The notes: generated from the letters alone by a model not told the origin. A stretch of 64,000 nt of DNA from Gordoniibacillus kamchatkensis (GCF_000829455.1 NZ_JXAK01000030.1:19956-83955); one strand, 5' to 3'. Counted from the stretch's first letter, positions 1 through 9,406 are shown. Made by a program: numbers and translations.

Positions 1-2268
1 ATCGGCTGGGATCTCGGCTGGCACGACCGCGAGGAATGGGAGTACATCCGCCCGTACTTGCTGCCGAACGGGGACCGGGTCAACACGGGCCTCAAATATT
101 TCCGGATTACCGGGCACGGCCTCCATCAGGAGCCGTACAACCCCGAGTGGGCGCGGAGAGCCGCCGCCGAGCATGCGGGGCATTTTATTTACAGCTGCCG
201 CAAACACGCCGAACAGTGGCGTTTGCCGCCGGGCAGGAAGCCGGTCATCGTCGCGCCTTACGATGCCGAGCTGTTCGGGCACTGGTGGTATGAAGGGCCG
301 ATGTGGATCGAGCTCCTGTGCCGCAAAATGTATCACGATCAGAAGCATTTGCGGCTCATCGCGCTGTCCGAATATTTGGACGCGGAGCCGCCCGCCGAAC
401 CGGGTCTCGTGAACGAATCGAGCTGGGGGCGGGGTCACTCGGCGGAAGTATGGCTGCAGGGCGCGAACGACTGGATATACCGCCATCTGCACCAGGCGGA
501 AGAACGCATGATTCGCCTTGCCGGCCGTTATGGCGACCCGGTTAGCCGCTCCGGTATGCCGTCCTCGCTGCAGGAGCGGGCGCTGAACCAGGCGGCGCGC
601 GAGCTGATGCTGGCGCAAAGCAGCGACTGGGCCTTCATTATGGACAGCAAGACGGTCGTAGATTACGCCTGCACCCGAATGAAAGACCATCTCGGCCGCT
701 TTCATCTGCTATGCGACATGGCGGAGCAAGCCCGGATCGACGAGGCGCTGCTCGCGGAGCTGGAGCGGATGGACAACTGTTTTCCCGAGATCCGTTATTC
801 GGACTATATACCTGTACATGCCGGCTCGCCGGTTTCGATTATTCCGGACAGGCAGCGGTGGCTGCGCGTTTTGGAGCAAACCGCGGACAGGCCGAACACG
901 TTCATGCTGGCTTGGGAATACCCGCCCAAATATGTAGGTGGTCTCTCCCGCGCCGTGGCGAATTTGTCCGAAGCGCTCGCCGCGCGCGGGGAAATCGTGC
1001 ACGTCGTTACTACCGAGCACGAAGACGCTCCCTCGTTCGAAGTGAGAAACGGAGTGTACGTTCACCGGCTGCCGGTTTTATGCTCAGGGGATACCGACTT
1101 CTACCACTGGACGTTTGAAATGAATGTGGCTATCGTCGATCATCTCGTCCGTTGGAAAGAAGCCGGCGGACGCATCGACCTTTTGCATGCGCACGATTGG
1201 ATGGTGTTCCATGCCGCGAGGGAAATCAAGCATAGTTACGGCATTCCGCTGGCGGCTACCATCCATGCGACCGAATGGGGGCGGAACCAGGGCAAGCTCC
1301 ACGGCGACTTGCAGCGCAGCATTCACGAGCTCGAGTGGCAGCTTACGTACGAAGCCGGCAGGGTGTTCGTCTGCAGCGGCTATATGAAAGAGGAGCTGCA
1401 GCGCATTTTTCAATTGCCGGAGCATAAAATCGATATTTTCCCGAACGGGGTCCATTTGCCGGAGGAGCCGCCGGACCCGGACGTATCCCGGCACGAGATC
1501 AAAAGCTCGTGGTTTTCCCCGGAAGACCGCATCGTGCTCTTCGTCGGACGGCTCGTGTACGAGAAAGGCGTGCAGCTTCTGATCGAGGCGCTGCCTGGCA
1601 TTTTGGCCGAAGTGCCGCGGGCGAAGCTCGTCATCGCCGGGACGGGGCCGATGCAGGAAGAGCTGCAGCGGCAGGCCGGGCATTTGGGGGACCGGGTCGT
1701 CTTCTGGGGCTACGTCGACGACGACATCAAGGCCCGGCTGTATCAGGCCGCGGACGTGTGCGCTTTCCCCAGCTTGTACGAACCGTTCGGCATCGTCGCG
1801 CTGGAAGCGATGAGCTTCCGCAGGCCGGTCGTCGTCGCCGATACCGGCGGTTTTGCGGAAATTGTCCGGCACGGAACCGACGGCTACAAGGCGCTGCCCG
1901 GCCACGTCGAATCGCTACGCTGGCACGTGACGGACTTGCTGCATCGGCCTGAGCTCGGGCGGCAAATGGCGGACCGCGCTTACGATAAGCTGCTGGCGGA
2001 GTATAACTGGAACACGATCGCCGCAGGCATGCAGGAGGCGTATGCGAAGCTTGCGCCTGACCGCAGCGCGGCTGCGGCAGCTGCGAGGGAAGGCGTTGCG
2101 CCGGGCGTCGCCCTCACCCGCGATCCGTCATCCGACGAAAGGAGCGGGCGCATGGACAGCGGCCATTCTCGCCGGCGGCAAAGGGATGCGGCTGTTCCCT
2201 TTAACCTGCCGCCTGCCGAAGCCGAGGGTGACTTTGCCGAACCGCCCTTGCATGGAGTCTATCATTGA
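1..2268 (+). CDS. GH57 branching-enzyme-like / GT4 glycosyltransferase fusion (5' partial)
   Basis: The reading frame is open from base 1, so the N-terminus lies upstream. The first ~190 visible residues match the C-terminal part of GH57 alpha-glucan branching enzymes (DUF1957 type), with the conserved PYDAELFGHWWYEGP and NESSWGRGH stretches. From about codon 300 (FMLAWEYPPKYVGGLSR) a GT4/GT-B glycosyltransferase follows, with the acidic EPFGIVALE motif (EX7E) encoded near 1780-1806. Such a protein would transfer sugar from a nucleotide sugar and may remodel an alpha-glucan; the substrate is unknown. The last ~40 residues are low complexity and run over the start of a nucleotidyltransferase remnant, so the natural stop may have been lost. 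It heads a group with a KTSC protein and a second GT4 enzyme. Confidence 0.82.
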   Translation: MGWDLGWHDREEWEYIRPYLLPNGDRVNTGLKYFRITGHGLHQEPYNPEWARRAAAEHAGHFIYSCRKHAEQWRLPPGRKPVIVAPYDAELFGHWWYEGPMWIELLCRKMYHDQKHLRLIALSEYLDAEPPAEPGLVNESSWGRGHSAEVWLQGANDWIYRHLHQAEERMIRLAGRYGDPVSRSGMPSSLQERALNQAARELMLAQSSDWAFIMDSKTVVDYACTRMKDHLGRFHLLCDMAEQARIDEALLAELERMDNCFPEIRYSDYIPVHAGSPVSIIPDRQRWLRVLEQTADRPNTFMLAWEYPPKYVGGLSRAVANLSEALAARGEIVHVVTTEHEDAPSFEVRNGVYVHRLPVLCSGDTDFYHWTFEMNVAIVDHLVRWKEAGGRIDLLHAHDWMVFHAAREIKHSYGIPLAATIHATEWGRNQGKLHGDLQRSIHELEWQLTYEAGRVFVCSGYMKEELQRIFQLPEHKIDIFPNGVHLPEEPPDPDVSRHEIKSSWFSPEDRIVLFVGRLVYEKGVQLLIEALPGILAEVPRAKLVIAGTGPMQEELQRQAGHLGDRVVFWGYVDDDIKARLYQAADVCAFPSLYEPFGIVALEAMSFRRPVVVADTGGFAEIVRHGTDGYKALPGHVESLRWHVTDLLHRPELGRQMADRAYDKLLAEYNWNTIAAGMQEAYAKLAPDRSAAAAAAREGVAPGVALTRDPSSDERSGRMDSGHSRRRQRDAAVPFNLPPAEAEGDFAEPPLHGVYH

Positions 2269-2280
2269 ACTTTTACGCGG
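2152..2280 (+). pseudogene. N-terminal remnant of a sugar-phosphate nucleotidyltransferase
   Basis: A ribosome-binding site (AAAGGAG, 2139-2145) precedes ATG 2152. After one surplus base at the start (ATGGACAG; ATGACAG would be in frame), the second frame reads TAAILAGGKGMRLFPLT, then LPKPRVTLPNRP and MESIIELL. These are the signature N-terminal blocks of glucose-1-phosphate or mannose-1-phosphate nucleotidyltransferases: the G-G-x-G-x-R-L nucleotide loop, the PKP motif and the first helix. Only about 42 codons remain; the sequence then loses similarity and stops, so most of the gene has been deleted. A nucleotide-sugar synthase would have fitted beside the two glycosyltransferases. Confidence 0.7.
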
Positions 2281-2325
2281 TCGGTACTGGAATGGAATGA
2301 TATGCAACCTAAGGAGGCGTGCCGA

Positions 2326-2535
2326 ATGAACATGATTCCGCTCGAATCAAAGCAGATTACGCATGTGACGTATGACGAGGAAACCGCGCGCATCGTCGCC
2401 CATTATTATAACGGGGAAGTACGCGAGTTTCCCTCCGTCTCGAAAGAGGAGTACGACTCCCTTCTGGCGGCTTCGAACAAATACGATCACTTTATGCATA
2501 TAGTCAGCGGGCCGGCTGGAGAAAGCGCAGAGTGA
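2326..2535 (+). CDS. KTSC domain small protein
   Basis: 69-residue protein matching the KTSC domain (named for its Lys-Thr-Ser-Cys pattern). It has an N-terminal SKQITHVTYDEETARIVAHY strand pair, the YYNGEVREF turn and the YDHFMHIV end. The start is fixed by AAGGAGG at 2311-2317; a second in-frame ATG at 2332 is possible. KTSC proteins are small and of unknown biochemical role, sometimes found as C-terminal domains of nucleic-acid proteins. It is 6 bp upstream of the DUF4912-GT4 gene, so the two are probably co-transcribed. Whether it acts in glycan metabolism is not shown by the sequence. Confidence 0.75.
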   Translation: MNMIPLESKQITHVTYDEETARIVAHYYNGEVREFPSVSKEEYDSLLAASNKYDHFMHIVSGPAGESAE

Positions 2536-2541
2536 CCGCAG

Positions 2542-4457
2542 GTGACAGCGACAGACCTTGCTTCCGATGCTCCAGACGCTCCCGTGGAGGAAGACCGGAT
2601 CGCGGCGGCCATCCGCCCCGGATTGATCGTCTTCGTATCGTGGTCGGTTTCCGCGCGAACGCAGTCGATCGTGTGCGCCTATTGCCGGGCCGCTTGGGAG
2701 TGCATGCCGAAAGTGCTGCGCCTGTACAGTGCAAAGGGAAAGGCGTACCGGGATTTCCCGTTGCCGTTTTCCATAACGGGGGCCGCTGCGGATAACGTGA
2801 AGGCGGGCGCAGCAGCCGTGGCTGGGGGAGAAAGGCGTTCCTGCTCGCTTGGTCCGCTGCAGCCGGGATGCACTTATGTAGCGGTATACGGGATCGTCAC
2901 GGCAGGCCGCCAATTCGTGCCGATTGTGCATTCCGCGCCGTTTCGTCTAAGCGGGAGCCGCGTGTGGCCTCGCTATAGCCGGACAAAGTCCATCGTCCGC
3001 TGGCTGCCGTTCAAGCCTTGCGAAACCGAGCCGGAACAAGCCGTCCGGCAGCGCGCCGCATCCGGCGAGTACAAGACGGACTACCCGTATTTCTCAGCTT
3101 ATACAGTCTATGCGCTTCCCCGCTCCGCGCCGGAGGCAAGCGGCGGGCAGGCTGCCGGCCGCATTACGCTGAGCGCGCCCGCTTTAAGCCCCGAAGCGTT
3201 CGAGCGCCCGCCCGAGTGGAGCCGGAGCAAGCGTCTGCTCCTCCCGGCCAAAGCGTCCCCTGAAGGGCAGGCACAGGGGCGGCTGACGGTTTTGATGCTT
3301 ACTTGGGAGTACGCGCCGTGCGCAAGCGGGCAGGCGAGAGCCGTTTCGGGGCTGGCGCGGCATTTGGCGATGCTGGGCCACGCGGTTCACGTCGTTACCC
3401 GCAAGCTTCCGGGCTCAGCCGCTTATGAAGAAGCCGGGGATGTGCACGTTCACCGCGTCGGATTGCCCGTTTCCTCCGAGTGTTTTGGGTTTGCGGACTG
3501 GGTGCTGGCCGTCAACGTCGGCCTGGCCCGCCGTGCCGCCCAATTGCTCCAGTATGGGATCGTGCCGGATGTGCTCCATGCCCATGACGGGCTCGTACAT
3601 CCCGCTGCGGCGGAGCTGTCCCGCTCTGCCGGCTTGCCGCTGGCGGTGACGATGCATTCGACGGAAATCGGCCGCCGCCGGGGTCAGTTGCCTTCCGAGC
3701 TGCACAGCGGCATATTGCGGCAGGAGCGCCAGCTGTGCGCCGACGCGCAGCGCATTATCGTTTGCAGCCGGGCGATGGCAAGCGAGCTGCGCTGCCATTT
3801 TCACGTGCCGGCCGACAAGATGGCATTCATTCCGAACGGCATCGATCCGGCCGCACGATCGGAGGATCGGGATGATCGGGCCCATGTACGGGAAAACCTC
3901 ATAGTCTATATAGGCAGACTCGTGTACGAGAAAGGAGTGCATGTGCTCATCGAGGCGATGCAGCACATTTTGCACTGCGTTCCTGATGCACGGCTTATTG
4001 TAGCCGGGACAGGGCCTTTCCGGGAAAAGCTGGAGCGGCAAGCGGCGCCTTACGGAGAGGGCATCCGGTTTGCCGGCCGTGTGAAGGAGAAGGAGCGGGA
4101 GAAGCTTCTTGCGCGTGCTGGGGTGTGCGTCGTACCAACCTGTACGAACCGTTCGGCATCGTCGCTCTCGAAGCGATGAGGGAGGGGGCGCCGCTTGTCG
4201 TTTCGCAGACCGGAGGGCTCGGGGAGCTGGTAGAACACGGGGACACCGGCTACACCGTCCCGCCCGGCGATGCTGCGGCGCTGGCCGGCTATGTCGTTAA
4301 GCAGCTGACAAATCGCGACGCCGCCAAGCGAATGGCACAATCCGCCCAAAAGCGGCTCGCCCGCTACGACAGCCGCGTCATCGCGCGCGAAACTTTAGAG
4401 CAGTATCGCCGCTTGCTGCAGGACGGGAACGGGAACGATTCTGCTTGTTTTGGCTAG
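2542..4457 (+). CDS. DUF4912 + GT4 glycosyltransferase, one frameshift
   Basis: GTG start. Residues ~1-200 resemble DUF4912, a domain often attached to glycan enzymes in Paenibacillus. From residue ~250 (LMLTWEYAPCASGQARAVSG) a GT4 glycosyltransferase follows, closely similar in layout to the second half of the first gene in the window, including VYIGRLVYEKGVHVLIEAM and AGTGPFREKL. Near 4137-4139 one base is missing: the frame drifts just before the acceptor-site motif, and EPFGIVALE continues one frame lower to a stop at 4457. Restoring one base (CCAA-CCTG to CCAAgCCTG, giving P-S-L-Y-E-P) yields 638 residues. Activity is expected if this is a sequence error; otherwise the C-terminal EX7E block is lost. 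Confidence 0.8.
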
Positions 4458-4734
4458 CCGGTTACAAGGAATAGAATCTCCTTATGTGGCATCTGAATGG
4501 CGGCTGGCGCGTGCGACGGATCGATTTTGCAACTGTATCATTAAAATGTTTTCTAGGGTTCCGCAGCAGCCGCCGGACTGATCTGCGAGAAAACTCGCAA
4601 CTTCGGTTGCGCACACTTCTTTACGATGGTCAGCGTCCCGCTCCTGTACGGGTCGACGGTGGGGAAAAGGCACGTCAAAAAAATGGATGCGTGGACAAGG
4701 ACGAAATTGACAAAGCATAGCTCCCGCGGCCCGT

Positions 4735-4782
4735 AAACTCGAGTGCCCCACGGCCTAATCGCCATGGGGCACCTCGAGTTTA
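4735..4782. terminator. hairpin downstream of yjcZ-like gene
   Basis: AAACTCGAG-TGCCCCA at 4735-4750 pairs with TGGGGCACCTCGAGTTT at 4766-4782, with one bulged base. It lies just beyond the stop of the small minus-strand gene. The U-tract is short, so termination strength is uncertain. Confidence 0.5.
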
Positions 4783-4787
4783 TTGAA

Positions 4788-4913
4788 CTAAACGAAGAAA
4801 GTACGGCTAATAATTACAAGCAGGATGAAGAGTACGAGAATAACCCCTGTGCTCGTGAACATGCCAGCTCCATAGCCTGCGCAAGAGCAGCCCAAGCCAC
4901 CCATATATGCCAT
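4788..4913 (-). CDS. YjcZ-family small sporulation-type membrane peptide
   Basis: 41-residue product beginning MAYMGGLGCSCAGYG and ending in the hydrophobic block TGVILVLFILLVIISRTFFV. A Gly/Tyr/Cys-rich head followed by one membrane helix with the ILVLFILLVII core is the hallmark of the YjcZ/YhfM-type sporulation peptides of Bacillales. The start has a strong ribosome-binding site (GGGGAGGT, 7 bases before ATG). Short genes of this kind are easily missed. The family is expected in the spore or mother-cell membrane; its function is unknown. It is flanked by an inverted repeat on its 3' side. Confidence 0.8.
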   Translation of the reverse strand: MAYMGGLGCSCAGYGAGMFTSTGVILVLFILLVIISRTFFV

Positions 4914-5044
4914 ACCGTGAACCTCCCCTCGGGAAAGAAGTTGGTTGCACTTCTATGGTATGTAGACAAAATCCCGGCTGCTTGGACGTATGGTGGAATT
5001 TATCGTAATTTACCATGCCAGTAGCGCTCTCGGATGGCCGGATT

Positions 5045-6364
5045 TCAACGGGCCGGGGTGCCGCCGCCCTCTTCGTCGCTCCAACGAAATGCATTGTTGA
5101 TCACGACCGAAAGCAGGATGCCGATCAGCAGCCCGTTGGCAAGCAGCGGCCTGACGAGTACGGGAAGCGAGGCGAAAGCGGCCGGAGGCATGATCATGAT
5201 GCATAATCCGGTCATTAGCGGAACCGCGATACGGTATATCGACTGGTAAGAAAATCGGATGCCTTCGAGCTGCTGCAGCGCGGATCCGAACAGCTGCATA
5301 TAGGCGACGAACAGAACCGCGTCCCCGACGCTCACCGGCATAGTAGAGAAAAACCGGCTGAGCGGAGGGACGAAGCCTAATGCCATGAACAGCAGCGCTC
5401 CCCATATGAAAGGCGCCCTGTCCAAAATGCGCGTCGAGCGCAGAAAGCCGATGGATGACGTGTAAGGAGCGTATGGAACGAGCCCAAGCAAACCGGAAAC
5501 GACGGCCAATATACTGGACCAGAAAAAAGAGAAGGCGTAGCGGAATTCCGGGACTTGGCGCTCAAATAACGGCTCAGCCGCTTTAATGCTGGAAATCGTA
5601 TTCGTCGTATTCAGAAAGCCGGTGAGGACGCAAGTCACCATAATGCCAATATTGAACGCCGGCTTCCCGAGCGGAAACCATTCGATGAAGTGAAAGCCGC
5701 CTGCAGCGGCACCTGTTTTGCCGGGAAACAGCAGGGCGTGAGCGGCCCAGCCCGCGCTGATGCCGATTAAAATGGCAAATTGGCTCACTTTGCCCTTCCC
5801 CTTCAGGAGCAGCCACATAACCAGAACGATAACAGCGAGCGACAAGATAGACGTGCCGATATCGACGGTCCCTCCTTGCGACCATCCGACCATTCCTTTG
5901 AAGAAGGTCGCTGACAGCTGGCATGCGAGCAAAAACAAGTACGTCCCCATCACAACTGGCGAAAACCATTGGCGCAAGATGCGCCCAAGTCCGAGAAAGC
6001 CTAATACGGCCATAAGCACGCCCGATACGATGATGCCAACCGCCAGCTCCCCGCCCAGCTGGGCGGCGCTTTCGCCGGATGCCCCTGCTGCGGAAGCCAA
6101 AATGAGCATAACTCCCCACCATAAGCCCGACTGCCCTTCCATGAGAGGTAAACGATGCCCCCACAAAGCTTGAAGGAGACAAGCGGCCCCCGTGATAATA
6201 AAGGATCGTTCCACCAAGGCGCTAACGTTGGCGGCAGGGAGCCCGAACGCCTCCCCGATGGAAATCGGAATCACTACCGTATTCGCAAACATGAACAGCA
6301 GCCACTGAACGCCGCCTATGAAATGTCCAGCCTGAAATATGGTGCCGATGCGCAAATTTGTCAT
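5045..6364 (-). CDS. purine/pyrimidine (NCS2/uracil-xanthine type) permease
   Basis: 439-residue integral membrane protein with about 12 hydrophobic segments. The order fits the nucleobase-cation-symporter-2 family (xanthine/uracil permease fold): an N-terminal GGVQWLLFMFANTVVIPIS, the MEGQSGLWWGVMLI loop, GTYLFLLACQLSATF and the C-terminal MPVSVGDAVLFVAYMQ block. It resembles Bacillus YwdJ-type proteins. ATG 6364 is chosen because GAGGG lies 6-7 bases upstream; longer starts lack a site. It probably imports a nucleobase with H+ or Na+; the substrate cannot be read from sequence. It is divergent from the DUF3311/symporter pair, with which it shares the upstream region. Confidence 0.85.
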   Translation of the reverse strand: MTNLRIGTIFQAGHFIGGVQWLLFMFANTVVIPISIGEAFGLPAANVSALVERSFIITGAACLLQALWGHRLPLMEGQSGLWWGVMLILASAAGASGESAAQLGGELAVGIIVSGVLMAVLGFLGLGRILRQWFSPVVMGTYLFLLACQLSATFFKGMVGWSQGGTVDIGTSILSLAVIVLVMWLLLKGKGKVSQFAILIGISAGWAAHALLFPGKTGAAAGGFHFIEWFPLGKPAFNIGIMVTCVLTGFLNTTNTISSIKAAEPLFERQVPEFRYAFSFFWSSILAVVSGLLGLVPYAPYTSSIGFLRSTRILDRAPFIWGALLFMALGFVPPLSRFFSTMPVSVGDAVLFVAYMQLFGSALQQLEGIRFSYQSIYRIAVPLMTGLCIMIMPPAAFASLPVLVRPLLANGLLIGILLSVVINNAFRWSDEEGGGTPAR

Positions 6365-6451
6365 GCAGTTCCCTCGTCTCGTCGTGTTGTTTCGGCTATT
6401 GCTCATTATGTGCAATTATAGCCGGCAGCGCAAGGCGAATATTTTCATTGA

Positions 6452-6465
6452 CGAAAACGCTTTCT
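6452..6465. promoter_or_regulatory. candidate cre (CcpA) site
   Basis: CGAAAACGCTTTCT between the divergent permease and DUF3311/symporter genes. It matches the palindromic core GAAANCGNTTTC of catabolite-responsive elements, with mismatches at both outer positions. Confidence 0.4.
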
Positions 6466-6522
6466 TGTGCAAAAATGTTCACGGAATGTTCACATCTTAC
6501 TGCAGGGAAAGGAGCTCATGCT

Positions 6523-6729
6523 ATGACGAGTCCAAGCAAAAAAGCAAGCAGGCTCTGGTACATTCTATTGCTTATCCCGTTTATTGCGACGCTATGGCCG
6601 CCGTTTTATGCGGGGAACGAGCCGAGGCTGGCGGGGATTCCTTATTTTTACTGGTACCAATTTCTGTGGGTCATTATCAGCGCTATACTGACCGCAATCG
6701 TTTATTTCGCTACTAAATCCAAGACATGA
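6523..6729 (+). CDS. DUF3311 small membrane protein
   Basis: 68 residues with two membrane helices (LWYILLLIPFIATLWPPFY and FYWYQFLWVIISAILTAIVYF) joined by a short loop. This is the DUF3311 layout. AAAGGAG at 6508-6514 fixes ATG 6523. In Bacillales these proteins are nearly always encoded directly before a sodium:solute symporter, as here (39-bp gap; compare YhjC/YhjB), and are presumed accessory subunits or stabilisers of it. No enzymatic residues are visible. Confidence 0.85.
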   Translation: MTSPSKKASRLWYILLLIPFIATLWPPFYAGNEPRLAGIPYFYWYQFLWVIISAILTAIVYFATKSKT

Positions 6730-6768
6730 CGCATCCATGATGATGACTCGGATGAAAGGGGCAGACTG

Positions 6769-8274
6769 ATGAACTGGACAGCGCTTACCGTTTTCTTGTT
6801 GTTCTTTTTATTTGTGACGATTCTCGGCTTCGTATCGGCCAATTGGCGCAAGGGCAATCTTGAGCTGCTGGACGAATGGGGACTTGGCGGCAGACGGTTC
6901 GGAACGATCGTGACCTGGTTTTTGCTTGGCGGGGACTTGTATACCGCATACACTTTTATCGCTGTACCTGCATCGATGTACGGCAAAGGGGCGATCGGGT
7001 TTTTCGCCGTGCCCTATACCATCATCATCTATCCGTTCGTGTTCGTTGTAATGCCGAAGCTTTGGTCTGTGGCCAAAAAACACGGTTACGTGACCGCATC
7101 GGATTTTGTGCGCGGACGGTACGGCAGCAGCTCGCTGGCGCTGGCCGTCGCCATCACCGGCATTCTCGCCACGATGCCGTACATCGCCCTGCAACTGGTC
7201 GGCATGCAGGCGGTTTTGGAAGCTATGGGGCTTACGGGCAGCGGGCTTGCCGGCGATCTGCCTCTCATTATCGCGTTCGCGGTTCTCGCCATTTACACGT
7301 ACAACAGCGGACTTCGGGCGCCGGCGGCAATTGCCATCGTCAAAGATCTCATGATCTATATTACGATCATTGTAGCCATCATCTATATTCCGTATAAGCT
7401 CGGCGGATTCGGGCCTATCTTCGATGCTGCCGCTGCCAAACATAAAGCTGCGGTCGTATTAGGCGCCAAAGCGTACGCGCCTTATGCGACGCTTGCGCTT
7501 GGGTCTGCCCTCGCTTTATTCTTATACCCGCACTCGCTCACCGGTATTTTCAGCTCCAGCAGCCGCGAGGTCATTAAGCGCAACTCGGCGCTCTTGCCCG
7601 CTTATTCGTTCGTTCTGGGCATCATCGCGCTGCTCGGTTTCATGGCCATTGCTGCGGGTGTCAACGTAACGAACGGCAACGATGCCGTACCCCAGCTCTT
7701 CCTGAGGATGTTCCCCGACTGGTTCTCCGGCTTCGGCTTCGCCGCGATCGGAATCGGGGCCCTGGTGCCGGCGGCGATCATGTCCATTGCCGCAGCGAAC
7801 CTGTTTACGAGAAATATTTACAAGGAATATATCAATAAAACCTGCACCGAGAAGCAGGAATCGAATGTGGCCAAGTGGTTCTCCTTGCTCGTGAAAATCG
7901 GAGCTTTGGCGTTCATCATTTTGATCAACAAGCAGGATGCGATCAATTTGCAGCTGCTCGGCGGCATTTGGATTTTGCAGACGCTGCCGGCTGTCGTTAT
8001 CGGGCTGTACACCAATTGGTTGAACCGTTGGGCTTTGTTGATCGGCTGGTTCGTCGCGATGGTGTGGGGTACGTATATGGCGGCTTCCACCAGCTTCGGC
8101 AACCAGTACAAACTTCCTTTCGGACTCGGCGCCGGCACGACCATTTACTCCGGACTGTACGCGCTGATCGTCAATATCGTCGTCGCCGTGGTGCTGACCG
8201 TTATTTTCCGCGTGGTTGGACTCAAGAACGGCAAAGACGAAACGGCCGAGCAAGATTACGTGTTCGAAGGGTAA
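6769..8274 (+). CDS. sodium:solute symporter family protein (YhjB-like)
   Basis: 501 residues, about 13 membrane helices, matching the SSS family (PanF/PutP fold): the N-terminal EWGLGGRRFGTIVTWFLLGG, AYTFIAVPASMYGKGAIGFF, and the conserved SIAAANLFTRNIYKEYI segment after the eighth helix. Start ATG 6769 has GGGGCAGACTG upstream, a modest site, but spacing to the DUF3311 gene supports it. The pair probably forms a Na+-coupled uptake system for an organic acid or similar solute; the substrate is unknown. A strong terminator follows at 8287. Confidence 0.87.
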   Translation: MNWTALTVFLLFFLFVTILGFVSANWRKGNLELLDEWGLGGRRFGTIVTWFLLGGDLYTAYTFIAVPASMYGKGAIGFFAVPYTIIIYPFVFVVMPKLWSVAKKHGYVTASDFVRGRYGSSSLALAVAITGILATMPYIALQLVGMQAVLEAMGLTGSGLAGDLPLIIAFAVLAIYTYNSGLRAPAAIAIVKDLMIYITIIVAIIYIPYKLGGFGPIFDAAAAKHKAAVVLGAKAYAPYATLALGSALALFLYPHSLTGIFSSSSREVIKRNSALLPAYSFVLGIIALLGFMAIAAGVNVTNGNDAVPQLFLRMFPDWFSGFGFAAIGIGALVPAAIMSIAAANLFTRNIYKEYINKTCTEKQESNVAKWFSLLVKIGALAFIILINKQDAINLQLLGGIWILQTLPAVVIGLYTNWLNRWALLIGWFVAMVWGTYMAASTSFGNQYKLPFGLGAGTTIYSGLYALIVNIVVAVVLTVIFRVVGLKNGKDETAEQDYVFEG

Positions 8275-8286
8275 GCAAAACCGAAG

Positions 8287-8328
8287 CAGACTGCCGCGGG
8301 CTTGTGCTCCGGCAGTCTGTTTGTTTTG
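8287..8328 (+). terminator. Rho-independent terminator of the symporter operon
   Basis: CAGACTGCCG (8287-8296) pairs perfectly with CGGCAGTCTG (8310-8319), followed by TTTGTTTTG. Confidence 0.85.
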
Positions 8329-8354
8329 TCGGCAATGCGGCAGGCGTCTCGCCG

Positions 8355-8382
8355 CCGGCTTAACGTCAAGGCGTTAAGCCGG
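8355..8382. repeat. palindromic repeat, same family as the 28.0-kb tandem unit
   Basis: CCGGCTTAACG at 8355-8365 and its perfect complement at 8372-8382 around a 6-base loop. The same palindrome with minor changes (CCGGCTAAACG/CGTTTAGCCGG) occurs at 28020-28047, which marks it as a dispersed repeat rather than a local terminator. Confidence 0.6.
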
Positions 8383-8389
8383 AGCTGTA

Positions 8390-8965
8390 ACGGAGGGCAA
8401 TGCGGCGGGCGACTCGCGGTCGCTTAACGCCGGTGGACGCGTGCCTCATCGAGGGCGCCGTAAGCCGATACGGTGTCTACGGATACGTTGCCCATATTCA
8501 TCCGGCAGTTCTCTTTAGGGTATAAGTCGCTTGCTCTTCATCATCCTGCGTTATTGCTCGCGGCAGCACTGCATAGAGACCAAATTCTCTATGCAGAGAC
8601 TGTAGGGGCGCTCTATTGGAACAAGAGGCGTATAACCCTGGTTAGGGCCCCAAAATTCGCATGCAGCGAATTTTGTACGCTATTCATGGAACTTTCGGGC
8701 GCTGAACGTATTTTCTCGTAAAATCGGCCTTGAAAAGAGTCACTGGAGTCGCAATATAGAGAAAATATTCTTTATTGCAAGTTTCGGGCGGTTCGGAAGG
8801 GGCGTTATCGCCCTATTTTGGATCTTTCTTAATAGGATAGCGAGGCGCAAAACCTTGTCCCCTCCCGGCCCCGAACAGGAATTGCGCCGAAAGGCGGGGC
8901 TGGAAACGCGATCGTCCATTAGGACGGCGTCAGCCGGCTCCTCTTTCGCGAATGCATTCACTTTG
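8390..8965. other. non-coding spacer with local hairpins
   Basis: I see no credible gene here. Three short perfect hairpins are visible: GCATAGAG...CTCTATGC (8571-8594), AAAATTCGC-ATGCA-GCGAATTTT (8651-8673) and an A/T-rich one near 8749-8780. AAAATTCGCATG recurs near 45770, so part of this spacer is probably a decayed dispersed repeat. Confidence 0.4.
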
Positions 8966-9150
8966 TCTCCACAGCCCCGCACTTTCACAGCCTCGCATCC
9001 TCACAGCCCCGCACCTTCACAGCCTCGCATCCTCACAGCCCCACAGCCCCACAGCCTGACAGCCTGACAGCCCAACATCGATCAATTCCTCGCAATCGCA
9101 CCCGCCACAGCTTCGCAGCCCGGCACCTCCACAGCCCCGCATCTCCACAG
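8966..9150. repeat. C-rich short tandem repeat
   Basis: Irregular copies of CACAGCCCCGCA, CACAGCCTCGCATC and ACAGCCTGAC follow one another for about 180 bp. The block reads open in one frame only because of its composition; no ribosome-binding site or family match supports a protein. Confidence 0.6.
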
Positions 9151-9367
9151 CACTCGCTACCCCCAATCGCACCACCATCCCGAAACCGCAACGGCCATTT
9201 AGGCCTCTGCGAGCGCGTAATGGCTCACGACGGCACGTACAAGAGCCGCTAGCGCCTTATCTACCCGTGCCGCTACCTTGCTTTGATGGATCGACGAAGT
9301 CTCCAGACGCCGTATCTCGCCAAACGACCGCATGGCCACTGCATACATAGACCCGGTCCCGAAGAGT

Positions 9368-9396
9368 TTGGACATACCGGCCATATGTATTATAAT
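9368..9396 (+). promoter_or_regulatory. sigma-A promoter of the PrpR-like regulator gene
   Basis: TTGGAC (9368-9373), a 17-bp spacer, then TATAAT (9391-9396). The predicted transcription start (~9403) falls immediately before the palindrome at 9407. Confidence 0.75.
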
Positions 9397-9406
9397 TTTA
9401 ACAAAG

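Noticed and set aside
4484..4740. Short open frames on both strands between the GT4 gene and yjcZ
   Set aside because: No ribosome-binding site, atypical composition and no domain.
5010..6182. Long plus- and minus-strand frames within the permease gene
   Set aside because: Shadow frames of a high-GC gene; the permease frame has clear family motifs.
9199..9348. Minus-strand open frame before the PrpR-like gene (ends VVSHYALAEA)
   Set aside because: Plausible helix-like translation, but no ribosome-binding site and no family match; it lies against the regulator's promoter.
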